Source of the DNA: Methanolobus sp. UBA118
GTDB lineage: Archaea > Halobacteriota > Methanosarcinia > Methanosarcinales > Methanosarcinaceae
Assembly: GCA_002508635.1 (NCBI GenBank)
Contig: DACO01000047.1
Span: 1 to 8,924, forward strand
Direction of reading: 5' to 3'
DNA: 8,924 nucleotides
Below are positions 1 to 5,584 of this stretch, piece after piece. A program made the translations under genes and the position numbers. The notes below the pieces were generated by a model. It saw only the letters and a program-made list of their open reading frames with translations. It did not search any database and was not told the DNA's origin. Position 1 is the stretch's first letter. The number at the start of each line of letters is the position of its first letter.

Positions 1-32
1 TAAGATGTGTTCTTACGTAAGATTCCATCTTA
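1..32. repeat. Concentric interrupted palindrome at the window edge
   Basis: Positions 11-22 (TCTTACGTAAGA) are a perfect 12-bp palindrome. The flanking 7-mers at 1-7 (TAAGATG) and 26-32 (CATCTTA) are perfect reverse complements with the same centre (16.5). Only the three positions 8-10 against 23-25 fail to pair strictly, and one of those is G-T. This could be a dyad operator, or the hairpin of a terminator for a gene outside the window. No T-run follows on the plus strand. The repeat starts at base 1, so it may extend further left. Its function is unknown. Confidence 0.5.
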
Positions 33-135
33 CACCAGTTTGATCGCCGGGAATATATTGATTTTGATTGCAAAAACAAATCTGCGTTTAGAAGTATAAC
101 GAGAATTTGCAAAAATATTTTGTAATGCCAGCTTT

Positions 136-146
136 CGTTAAAAATA
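136..146 (-). terminator. Oligo-U terminator of tRNA-Thr
   Basis: Seven bases past the discriminator of the tRNA, the minus strand reads ACTATTTTTAACG, a run of five T (140-144) with no hairpin. Short U-runs just after the mature 3' end are the usual archaeal termination signal for tRNA genes. Inferred from position and composition only. Confidence 0.4.
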
Positions 147-152
147 GTAAGA

Positions 153-226
153 AGCCCCGGGCGTGATTTGAACACGCGACCTAGTGATTACAAGTCACTC
201 GCTCTGCCGGGCTGAGCCACCGAGGC
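153..226 (-). tRNA. tRNA-Thr (anticodon UGU)
   Basis: The minus strand folds into a complete cloverleaf. The 7-bp acceptor pairs GCCTCGG with CCGGGGC (one G-U). The D arm is GCTC/GAGC, the anticodon stem AGTGA/TCACT encloses the loop CTTGTAA, and the T stem GCGTG/CACGC encloses the loop TTCAAAT. The anticodon TGT lies at 192-190 and reads ACA threonine codons. The discriminator is U73 (position 153), as is common for archaeal tRNA-Thr. CCA is not encoded. There is no intron: the anticodon loop is a normal 7 nt. The gene is divergent from the aldolase gene at 323 and has its own downstream U-run. Confidence 0.96.
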
Positions 227-244
227 ATCTGTGAATGAGTATTC

Positions 245-260
245 CGCATCTATTTATGCG
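245..260. promoter_or_regulatory. Shared divergent promoter core for tRNA-Thr and the aldolase gene
   Basis: On the minus strand the octamer CATAAATA (258-251) is a box A-like element whose centre is about 28 nt upstream of the mature tRNA 5' end (226). On the plus strand the same AT core (CTATTTATG) could serve the aldolase gene, with a start near 280. The core sits inside a perfect inverted repeat, CGCAT-N6-ATGCG (245-249 and 256-260). Assignment rests on spacing and composition; there is no direct evidence of transcription. Confidence 0.45.
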
Positions 261-322
261 ATGTACACCCTTAGATATCATAATCGCAGATAAATTTTAT
301 GGTAACATTTCCGGAGATAATC

Positions 323-874
323 ATGTGGCGTGAAATATCCAGGATCGGTAAAAAACTTGTGGACACAGGTCTTGTGGAATCACACTTCGGTAATATCAGT
401 GTGAGGATAGGGAACCGCATGCTTATCACGCGAAGCGGATGTGCACTTGATGAGATCACAGAGGATGGTGTCGTGGAGGTCGTGCTTGATGGAAGCTGTG
501 CTCTTGATATGATCGCATCCTCCGAGGCAATTGTGCATCGTGCAATCTACAGGAACACACCAGCACTTGCCATCGTACATGCCCACTGTCCCTTTGCGGT
601 GACCCTGTCCCTGCTTGCAGAGAATGATATGATCGAACCCGCTGACAGCGAGGGACAATATTTCCTGGGGGAGATTCCTGTTGTCAGGGGTGGTATCGGT
701 TCTGATGAGCTTGCAGACAACCTTTCTTCCGCACTTGCTTCTCACAGGGCAGCCATAGTCTACAGTCACGGGACGTTTGCAATCGGGCGTGTACTGGACG
801 AGGCATATGTTATGACCACTCAGGTGGAGCACTCCTGCAAGATCAAATACTGGTATGATCTGGCACGTAAATGA
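323..874 (+). CDS. Class II aldolase, L-fuculose-1-phosphate aldolase family
   Basis: This 183-residue protein belongs to the zinc-dependent AraD/FucA family, which cleaves fuculose-1-phosphate and similar sugar phosphates to dihydroxyacetone phosphate plus lactaldehyde or another aldehyde. In methanogens a homologue is credited with making lactaldehyde for the lactate part of coenzyme F420; applying that here is inference. Visible signatures are the phosphate-binding GNIS (23-26) and SG (38-39), the catalytic Glu in SSE (E68), the zinc ligands HxH (H86, H88) and a third His in YSHG (H149). Length is short for the family but all metal ligands are present. The ATG at 323 is preferred over the ATG 24 nt upstream (299) because GGAG at 313-316 sits 6 nt before it, while 299 has no Shine-Dalgarno sequence. 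The neighbouring tRNA gene is divergent. Substrate specificity cannot be read from the sequence; a pentose-phosphate aldolase or epimerase role is possible. Confidence 0.85.
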   Translation: MWREISRIGKKLVDTGLVESHFGNISVRIGNRMLITRSGCALDEITEDGVVEVVLDGSCALDMIASSEAIVHRAIYRNTPALAIVHAHCPFAVTLSLLAENDMIEPADSEGQYFLGEIPVVRGGIGSDELADNLSSALASHRAAIVYSHGTFAIGRVLDEAYVMTTQVEHSCKIKYWYDLARK

Positions 875-883
875 CGTATCCTG

Positions 884-889
884 TTTTTT
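884..889 (+). terminator. U6 terminator after the aldolase gene
   Basis: A run of six T lies ten bases after the stop codon, with no hairpin before it. This fits archaeal U-tract termination. Support is limited to position and composition, plus the fact that promoter-like elements for the next gene follow. Confidence 0.4.
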
Positions 890-921
890 AGACCTCTGAA
901 AGACTTCGCCATTATTCGGTT

Positions 922-942
922 CTTATATAAAATCTTATATAA
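922..942 (+). promoter_or_regulatory. Tandem box A elements upstream of the phospholipid synthase gene
   Basis: CTTATATA occurs twice, at 922-929 and 934-941, twelve bases apart. Both match the archaeal box A consensus. Starts would be expected near 951 and 963, leaving an AT-rich leader of about 50-60 nt before the ATG at 1012. Two boxes on almost the same helix face could mean two start sites. No operator is recognised. Confidence 0.5.
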
Positions 943-1011
943 TTATGCTCTGTTTCCTGTTATCACCCGGAAAACATTAAATCAAAAAAGAGTTCTTTTA
1001 GTACAATATTC

Positions 1012-1626
1012 ATGACTTCCAATGCTCTAAGACCCCTTGCCCTCAAATATCTGGAACCAATGGCAAAAATCACTGCAAATGCCGGTGTAACACCCAATGC
1101 CATTTCCATGCTTTCTCTTATTTTTGCAGTAGTATCTGGTGTATTGTTCTATTATTCAGATGCAAGCCCCATCATAGTAATGGCTGCGGGTTTGATGGTG
1201 GCGCTGAACTCATTGCTTGATGCGATGGATGGGATCATGGCACGCTATCTTTCAGTTGCAAGTGCCAAGGGTGACTTTCTGGATCACGTGATAGACCGCT
1301 ATGCAGATGTCTTTATTATATGCGGTATTTTCTTTGGTGGCTATGTTGACTGGATGATAGGAGTTGTGGCAATCGTGGGCGTCCAGATAACAAGTTATCT
1401 CGGAACACAGGCACAGGCACTCAATCTCGGACGCTACTACGGCGGGATAATCGGGAGAGCTGATCGTCTTATTCTTATAATGATGGCATCACTTATTTAT
1501 GTGATATCGCCTGCAGAACTTTACGGACTGTCATCGCTTGGCTGGGTTATAGTTATCATCGCAGTGGGAAGCCATATAACAGCTTTCCAGAGGATAGCCC
1601 ATATATGGAAGCAACTCAGTCTGTAA
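1012..1626 (+). CDS. CDP-alcohol phosphatidyltransferase, likely archaetidylinositol phosphate synthase
   Basis: This 204-residue integral membrane protein carries the complete CDP-alcohol phosphotransferase motif D-x2-D-G-x2-A-R-x8-G-x3-D-x3-D: D70, D73, G74, A77, R78, G87, D91 and D95. The Asp residues bind two metal ions and the CDP-archaeol substrate. Several hydrophobic helices surround it (about 32-48, 53-69, 96-110, 113-128, 152-166 and 175-190). The GRADRL segment (148-153) and overall length resemble archaeal enzymes that join CDP-archaeol to inositol-1-phosphate, the step toward archaetidylinositol. Specificity for inositol phosphate rather than glycerol phosphate is inferred by resemblance. 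No clear Shine-Dalgarno sequence precedes the ATG. The gene lies 62 nt before archease on the same strand and may be cotranscribed with it, although the functions are unrelated. Confidence 0.8.
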   Translation: MTSNALRPLALKYLEPMAKITANAGVTPNAISMLSLIFAVVSGVLFYYSDASPIIVMAAGLMVALNSLLDAMDGIMARYLSVASAKGDFLDHVIDRYADVFIICGIFFGGYVDWMIGVVAIVGVQITSYLGTQAQALNLGRYYGGIIGRADRLILIMMASLIYVISPAELYGLSSLGWVIVIIAVGSHITAFQRIAHIWKQLSL

Positions 1627-1688
1627 ACAGCTTTCAGGATACCTATTATCCTCATAAGCAAAATCAACTCAGGAGTAAAGTTTCTCTT

Positions 1689-2120
1689 ATGGATGAAAGA
1701 TTCGAATATCTGGAACATACGGCTGATGCAAAGTTCAGGGCATATGGCAAAACACTCGAGGAAGCCTTTGAGAACGCAGCTTTTGCCATGTTCAATGTAA
1801 TGATAGACACTGACTCTGTGGAGAATAAGGTCTCACAGGAGATCGAGTTGAGTTCGGAGGATATCGAAGCTCTCCTTTTCAACTGGCTCTCGGAACTACT
1901 CTTCGTATTCGAGGTTGAGACAATGGTATTCGGGAACTTTATTGTTGACAGGGTGGAAGAGGACAATAACGGCTGCCGAATATATGCAAAAGCCATTGGT
2001 GAGGAGATCGATCTTTCCAGACATAAGTTCGATACCGAGGTCAAGGCCGCAACCTATAACGACATGAAGGTCGAGAAAACACCACAGGGATGGATGATAC
2101 AGGCAACGGTGGATACCTGA
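1689..2120 (+). CDS. Archease, RtcB activator
   Basis: This 143-residue protein is archease, the small partner that speeds guanylylation of RtcB and gives it multiple turnover in tRNA splicing and RNA repair. The N-terminus FEYLEHTADAKFRAYG is the family signature and includes metal-binding D13. RHKFDTEVKAATYND (111-125) and the C-terminal VD (D142) are the other conserved parts. The usual length is about 140, matching a start at ATG 1689. The reading frame is open upstream to an ATG at 1605, but the extra 28 residues do not look like archease and would overlap the previous gene. AGGAG at 1671-1675 lies 13 nt before the chosen ATG, a rather long spacing. rtcB follows 156 nt downstream on the same strand, the known functional pairing of these two proteins. 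Confidence 0.95.
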   Translation: MDERFEYLEHTADAKFRAYGKTLEEAFENAAFAMFNVMIDTDSVENKVSQEIELSSEDIEALLFNWLSELLFVFEVETMVFGNFIVDRVEEDNNGCRIYAKAIGEEIDLSRHKFDTEVKAATYNDMKVEKTPQGWMIQATVDT

Positions 2121-2276
2121 GATATAACATTGAACTTTTTCCATTCAGGTTATGATATCTGCCGTCAGTGTCTGTCTTCTGTTCACATAGGTTTTTACTT
2201 GAGATATCATCAACACATTCATACGTACACAATCATATAGTTCGGCTTATAGATTTCATCACAGAGGAAAAATCAG

Positions 2277-3743
2277 ATGTCAGACGAGAATGAAACTTCG
2301 GTCTTCGATGTGCTCAAACGTATCAGTGATAATGAATGGGAGGTGCCCGTAGGATTCAAACCGGGGATGAACGTTCCCGGCCGCATCTTTGTCTCGGAGT
2401 CACTTCTCCGTATGCTTGAAATGGAAACCCTCGGTCAGGTGGCAAATGTAGCTACCCTGCCGGGTATACAGAAATATTCCATGGCAATGCCGGATGCACA
2501 CCTTGGTTACGGATTTTCCATAGGAGGTGTTGCCGCATTTGACAAAGAGACCGGAATAATTAGTCCAGGCGGAGTAGGTTTTGATATCAATTGCGGAGTG
2601 CGGCTCATAAGATCCAATTTATCCGAGCAGGATGTACGTTCGAAGCTCTCAGAACTGCTGGATGACCTCTTCAAGGCGATTCCCACAGGTGTGGGATCCA
2701 AGAGCAGGCTCAGGGTTACGGATGCCGAGCTGGAAGACATCTTCGTGCATGGTGTACAGTGGGCGGTGGAAAACGGTTACGGTGTAGAAGCGGATATCGC
2801 ACATTGTGAGAGTAAGGGACAGATGCCGGGAGCCGATCCGTCCAAGGTGAGTGCAAAGGCCCGCAAACGTGGAAGACCTCAGATAGGCACCCTGGGAAGT
2901 GGCAATCATTTCCTTGAAGTCCAGTATATCGATAAGATATATGATGAAGAGGCTGCTGCTGCCATGGGTCTGAAGGAAGGGCAGGTAACTTTCATGGTAC
3001 ATTGCGGCTCACGCGGTGCAGGCCACCAGATATGTACCGACCACCTGCAGATACTCACCAGCGCTTCGAAAAAGTACAACATATCCCTGCCTGACAGGCA
3101 GCTTGCATGTGCTCCGGCCCAGTCTCAGGAAGCACAGGATTATTTCAAAGCAATGGTGTGTGCGGCCAACTATGCGTGGGTCAACAGGCATGTGATCATG
3201 CACTGGGCCCGCGAGGTATTCGAGAGTCACTTTGCAGATGATTTCGGCGATCTTGGTCTGGATCTTGTCTATGATGTGGCACACAATATCGCCAAGCTTG
3301 AAGAGCATGAGATCAACGGAAAGAACACCGAGGTGTACGTACACAGGAAAGGAGCCACACGTGCGTTCCCGCCGGGTCACCCCGACCTGCCTGACGATTA
3401 TCTGGATCTGGGTCAGCCAGTCCTGATACCCGGAAGCATGGGTACGCCTTCGTATGTGCTGTGCAGCACGAAGGATTCTATGGAGATCAGCTTTGGCAGT
3501 GCATGTCATGGTGCCGGTCGTGTCATGAGCCGCAAACATGCTAAAAGGGAGTTGCGTGGTGAGGATATACGTGATGAGTTGAGCTCCAGGGGTATACAGG
3601 TCAGGGCAACACAACCTTCACTGATAGCTGAAGAAGCACCGGCGGTCTATAAATCCAGCAGTGAAGTAGTGGATGTCGTTCATGATCTTGGTATTGCCAG
3701 GAAGGTAGCCAGGCTCCTGCCAATGGGAGTCATAAAAGGCTAA
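2277..3743 (+). CDS. rtcB: RtcB, tRNA-splicing RNA ligase
   Basis: RtcB seals 2',3'-cyclic phosphate (or 3'-phosphate) ends to 5'-hydroxyl ends using GTP and Mn2+, joining tRNA exon halves after splicing-endonuclease cleavage. The 488 residues match the family, and all metal and catalytic residues can be placed: D103 and C106 (GFDINCGVR), H211 (GSGNHFLEV), H242 (HCGSRGAGH), H336 (DVAHN) and H411 (SACHGAGR), the last being the guanylylated histidine. They lie a constant 7-8 residues beyond the corresponding Pyrococcus positions, and a Lys near the C-terminus (K487) is kept. Unlike the Pyrococcus horikoshii gene there is no intein. GAGG at 2264-2267 lies 9 nt before the ATG. Archease is upstream; the 156-nt gap between them has AT-rich stretches (for example CATATAG near 2234) but no box A I trust, so cotranscription is possible. 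A T/C-rich tract follows the stop. Confidence 0.97.
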   Translation: MSDENETSVFDVLKRISDNEWEVPVGFKPGMNVPGRIFVSESLLRMLEMETLGQVANVATLPGIQKYSMAMPDAHLGYGFSIGGVAAFDKETGIISPGGVGFDINCGVRLIRSNLSEQDVRSKLSELLDDLFKAIPTGVGSKSRLRVTDAELEDIFVHGVQWAVENGYGVEADIAHCESKGQMPGADPSKVSAKARKRGRPQIGTLGSGNHFLEVQYIDKIYDEEAAAAMGLKEGQVTFMVHCGSRGAGHQICTDHLQILTSASKKYNISLPDRQLACAPAQSQEAQDYFKAMVCAANYAWVNRHVIMHWAREVFESHFADDFGDLGLDLVYDVAHNIAKLEEHEINGKNTEVYVHRKGATRAFPPGHPDLPDDYLDLGQPVLIPGSMGTPSYVLCSTKDSMEISFGSACHGAGRVMSRKHAKRELRGEDIRDELSSRGIQVRATQPSLIAEEAPAVYKSSSEVVDVVHDLGIARKVARLLPMGVIKG

Positions 3744-3746
3744 ACC

Positions 3747-3775
3747 TCTCTTCTTTTCTTCATTTTTCTCTTCTA
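3747..3775 (+). terminator. Pyrimidine/U-tract terminator of rtcB
   Basis: Immediately after the rtcB stop codon there are 29 bases made almost wholly of T and C, including a T5 run at 3763-3767 and several T3-T4 runs, with no hairpin. This fits archaeal intrinsic termination at U-rich tracts. It faces the minus-strand terminator at 3790-3812, so the two units end tail-to-tail. Confidence 0.5.
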
Positions 3776-3789
3776 AAAACAAGGAAAGC

Positions 3790-3812
3790 AAAAAAAGAGA
3801 CTTTGCAGTCCC
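3790..3812 (-). terminator. Hairpin plus U7 terminator of the small RNA
   Basis: On the minus strand GGGACU (3812-3807) pairs with AGUCUC (3802-3797) around a GCAA tetraloop of the GNRA type, followed at once by seven T (3796-3790). One pair is G-U; on the plus strand it would be A-C, and no T-run follows there. The element therefore acts only on the minus strand. Hairpin-plus-U terminators are less common than bare U-tracts in archaea, which makes this one conspicuous. Confidence 0.65.
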
Positions 3813-3940
3813 TGTAATTTAAAACCAGTAAGAATGAGCAATGAGGAAACGGGATATGTTTGAGGGGATGAATGGTTTTGCTTGGTTACAGTTACTATAC
3901 CTTTGAATACAGCTACAAGCAGTTAGCCCGCTTCCTCAGC
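3790..3940 (-). ncRNA. Candidate structured small RNA, about 150 nt, function unknown
   Basis: Read on the minus strand from about 3940 to 3790. The 5' segment 3938-3927 (UGAGGAAGCGGG) pairs with 3853-3842 (CCCGUUUCCUCA) in a 12-bp helix with a single G-U pair. The helix can extend by two G-C pairs past a two-base bulge. Inside, GCUUG (3920-3916) can pair with CAAGC (3884-3880). The segment 3879-3854 between that helix and the closing helix is C/A-rich, contains CAUCCCCUCA and is predicted to be unpaired. A tail leads to a terminator hairpin. On the plus strand the G-U in the main helix and the G-U in the terminator would each be an A-C mismatch, so the fold favours the minus strand. A strong box A lies about 25 nt upstream of the 5' end. 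No tRNA, 5S, SRP, RNase P, C/D or H/ACA signature is recognised. It could instead be a riboswitch-like leader, but no gene follows on that strand. Confidence 0.6.
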
Positions 3941-3959
3941 TTATAATTAGTCATTATTA

Positions 3960-3967
3960 TATATAAA
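3960..3967 (-). promoter_or_regulatory. Box A promoter of the minus-strand small RNA
   Basis: TTTATATA on the minus strand (3967-3960) is a near-ideal archaeal box A. Its centre lies about 25 nt upstream of 3938-3940, exactly where the closing helix of the candidate RNA begins. The AT core is nearly symmetrical and could also work on the plus strand toward the C2-PUA gene. Confidence 0.55.
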
Positions 3968-3980
3968 TCTGTTCGATATT

Positions 3981-3989
3981 CTTTAAATA
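3981..3989 (+). promoter_or_regulatory. Possible box A of the C2-PUA gene
   Basis: CTTTAAATA fits box A loosely and would place a transcript start near 4011, about 30 nt before the ATG at 4042. The alternative is the TATATAAA at 3960-3967 read on the plus strand, with a start near 3990. Which one is used cannot be told from the sequence. Confidence 0.35.
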
Positions 3990-4041
3990 CGATTTTTGTA
4001 CCTGTCCGGGATATTCTCTCCTACGGACCGCTATCAATTTA

Positions 4042-4539
4042 ATGCTTATCCATTATTTAGCATCTATGCCAGATGTCGAGAAAAATCTTAAAAGAGTACG
4101 TATTATGGCGGACTTCCAGTTTGGAAAAGGCTGTGGAAATGCCCTTTTCCCGGATGATGTCACTTTCAGGCTTTCAAAGACCAAACGAGTACGGCAGGTC
4201 TTTAAGGACGATGAGCACATCGCAACAGTCAGGGCAAAGGATGGTATGCTGACCCTTGGTATGGAAGGTGCCCGTGCGCTTCATGATTATTTCCCTGCAC
4301 CTGCAAGACGTGTTGTTATTTGTGAAGATGCAGTTCCCTTCGTGGCAAAGGGTAAGACCACTTTTGCCAAACATGTCCTGTCCCTTGATCCTGAACTTCG
4401 TGCAGGTGACGAGGTGGTGGTTGTAAGCGGATCCGATGAGTTACTTGCAACAGGCCAGTTGCTTTTCTCTCCGGGTGAGGTTGCTTATCTGGACAGAGGG
4501 GCGGCTGTTGATGTCAGACGTGGCAGAGACCAGTCATGA
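4042..4539 (+). CDS. Stand-alone C2-PUA domain protein (archaeosine transglycosylase C-terminal type)
   Basis: This 165-residue protein resembles only the RNA-binding C-terminal part of archaeal tRNA-guanine transglycosylase. Residues about 14-80 form the C2-type patch domain (VRIMADFQFGKG, then VRQV and ATVRAKDGMLTL). Residues about 89-160 form a PUA domain (VVICEDAVPFVAKGKTTFAKHV, then RAGDEVVVVSG and a glycine-containing C-terminal strand). No catalytic TIM barrel is present. PUA domains bind RNA, in the transglycosylase the acceptor end of tRNA. The protein may be the separate subunit of a split archaeosine enzyme, as known from Thermoplasma, or an independent tRNA/rRNA-binding factor; the sequence does not decide. 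The start is uncertain: neither ATG 4042 nor ATG 4066 has a Shine-Dalgarno sequence, and 4066 gives an N-terminus closer to what I would expect for the C2 domain. It is preceded by the small-RNA locus and followed 75 nt later by the beta-solenoid gene. Confidence 0.8.
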   Translation: MLIHYLASMPDVEKNLKRVRIMADFQFGKGCGNALFPDDVTFRLSKTKRVRQVFKDDEHIATVRAKDGMLTLGMEGARALHDYFPAPARRVVICEDAVPFVAKGKTTFAKHVLSLDPELRAGDEVVVVSGSDELLATGQLLFSPGEVAYLDRGAAVDVRRGRDQS

Positions 4540-4547
4540 TATAAATA
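4539..4547 (+). promoter_or_regulatory. Possible box A upstream of the beta-solenoid gene
   Basis: ATATAAATA begins on the last base of the preceding stop codon. A transcript from here would start near 4569 and have a leader of roughly 45 nt. The rest of the 75-nt gap is A-rich (a second weak AT box lies around 4568-4580), so other starts are possible. Confidence 0.35.
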
Positions 4548-4614
4548 ACAAACAACATGTTTAAAGGATAAAATTAAAATAATATCAAGCCGATAAAAAT
4601 GGACAATAGCAGCG

Positions 4615-5538
4615 ATGCCTTCAAAAAAAACTAATCCGTCTCCGGAGCGTGAGAATATAGAAGAGGAGTTTTTCAAAACTTTTATCGTTCCGGATAAAAC
4701 CAGAATGGAAGAACATACGATAGTGGTAGACGGAGACATCATTATAGGTAACCATTCTGATATCAGGTACGGTGTGATCTCAAATTCTTCCATACTGGGA
4801 GAAAGGGTTCAGCTTGCCGGTGATCTCATATCAAGATCGGATGTCAGGGTCGATATCTGGTCACAGATCGGCGGAAATGTCAAGACCGATGCAAACGCCT
4901 ATATCGGTGAGTTCGTTTCCATAGACGGTAAGCTTGTTGTAAAAGGTGACCTCGATATTGGCAATGATGTCAAGATCAATGGCGGTTTCGAGGCAAAGGG
5001 CTGGATCGTCGTACGTAACCCCATTCCGGTCATAGTCTATCTCTTCCTCTACATTAGTGAGCTCTTAAGGCTTGGTAAGGACGAAGAGGTTGAGAAGGCA
5101 TTGGAAGATCTCTTTGATGATGAAGAGCTTGAGTCCATCGGTGTTAACAGCATGATAGTCCCGAATGGTTCCAAGATCTCCATGGACGCTATCAGGGTGC
5201 CTTCAAAAGCGGTTATCGGAAGCGATTGCCGGCTGGTTGGCAACATCCGTTCCACATCCCTTGAAATGGCTGATGCCACCACCCTGTATGGAAGTATCCG
5301 TACCATCCAGGACGTAAGGCTGGGCCAGAAGAATATTATTCACGGGAATATAGTTTCCAGGGGCACGGTCTACATTGCTGAAGAGACTCATATACTGGGT
5401 GAGATCAATGCCCAGTCAATAAAGATACATGAGAGCGCACGTGTTGACGGTGTCATGCGCGCACCTGATGGGATAGTATTCGAAAGAGAGGAAGAAGAGG
5501 TTCTTAACGAAAACGAGCTGATGGAACTGAATGTTTGA
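4615..5538 (+). CDS. Bactofilin-like polymer-forming beta-solenoid protein
   Basis: This 307-residue protein has short turns of beta strand with recurring Gly/Asn/Asp and Ile/Val, typical of a right-handed beta-solenoid. Solenoid 1 spans about residues 34-131 and solenoid 2 about 177-290. They are split by a hydrophobic stretch, NPIPVIVYLFLYISELLRLG (135-154), and an acidic helix (155-174). The tail 289-302 is very acidic. The nearest recognisable group is the bactofilin/DUF583 family of polymer-forming cytoskeletal proteins. Similar turns also occur in hexapeptide acyltransferases, but no catalytic His or acyl-donor motif is seen. The 135-154 segment might anchor it to the membrane. There is no Shine-Dalgarno sequence before ATG 4615, and an 11-codon ORF from ATG 4599 overlaps the start. 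The membrane-protein gene follows 46 nt downstream and may be cotranscribed. Function as a scaffold is inference. Confidence 0.72.
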   Translation: MPSKKTNPSPERENIEEEFFKTFIVPDKTRMEEHTIVVDGDIIIGNHSDIRYGVISNSSILGERVQLAGDLISRSDVRVDIWSQIGGNVKTDANAYIGEFVSIDGKLVVKGDLDIGNDVKINGGFEAKGWIVVRNPIPVIVYLFLYISELLRLGKDEEVEKALEDLFDDEELESIGVNSMIVPNGSKISMDAIRVPSKAVIGSDCRLVGNIRSTSLEMADATTLYGSIRTIQDVRLGQKNIIHGNIVSRGTVYIAEETHILGEINAQSIKIHESARVDGVMRAPDGIVFEREEEEVLNENELMELNV

Positions 5539-5584
5539 AAAATGTTGAGATACTGATATTAAAAATACATCTGAGGGGATGGTT

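Noticed and set aside
153..226. Possible tRNA intron or bulge-helix-bulge motif
   Set aside because: The cloverleaf is complete in 74 nt with a 7-nt anticodon loop, leaving no insertion.
380..832. 150-codon open frame opposite the aldolase gene
   Set aside because: Lies entirely within the aldolase coding region, and its Cys/His-rich translation shows no ordered motif or ribosome-binding site.
1605..1688. N-terminal extension of archease from ATG 1605
   Set aside because: The 28 extra residues are unlike archease, overlap the preceding gene, and lack a ribosome-binding site; the family normally begins a few residues before the FEYLEHTAD segment.
2120..2156. Possible hairpin after archease (GATATAAC pairing with GTTATGATATC)
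   Set aside because: The stem is AT-rich with a 3-nt bulge, and the T-run is in the loop rather than after the stem, so I do not call it a terminator.
2507..3614. Long open frames on the strand opposite rtcB
   Set aside because: They are shadows of a well-supported gene: no start signals, no recognisable domain, and they cover invariant RtcB codons.
2277..3743. Possible intein in RtcB, as in some Pyrococcus genes
   Set aside because: The protein has normal length and the conserved segments are contiguous with constant offsets from the intein-free family pattern.
3834..3863. Nine-codon ORF on the plus strand in the rtcB downstream gap
   Set aside because: Very short, no ribosome-binding site or promoter of its own, and its sequence is explained by the RNA helix arm.
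3916..3954. Thirteen-codon ORF on the minus strand starting at ATG 3954
   Set aside because: It has no ribosome-binding site, starts upstream of the transcript start predicted from the box A at 3960-3967, and runs through the paired arm of the candidate RNA.
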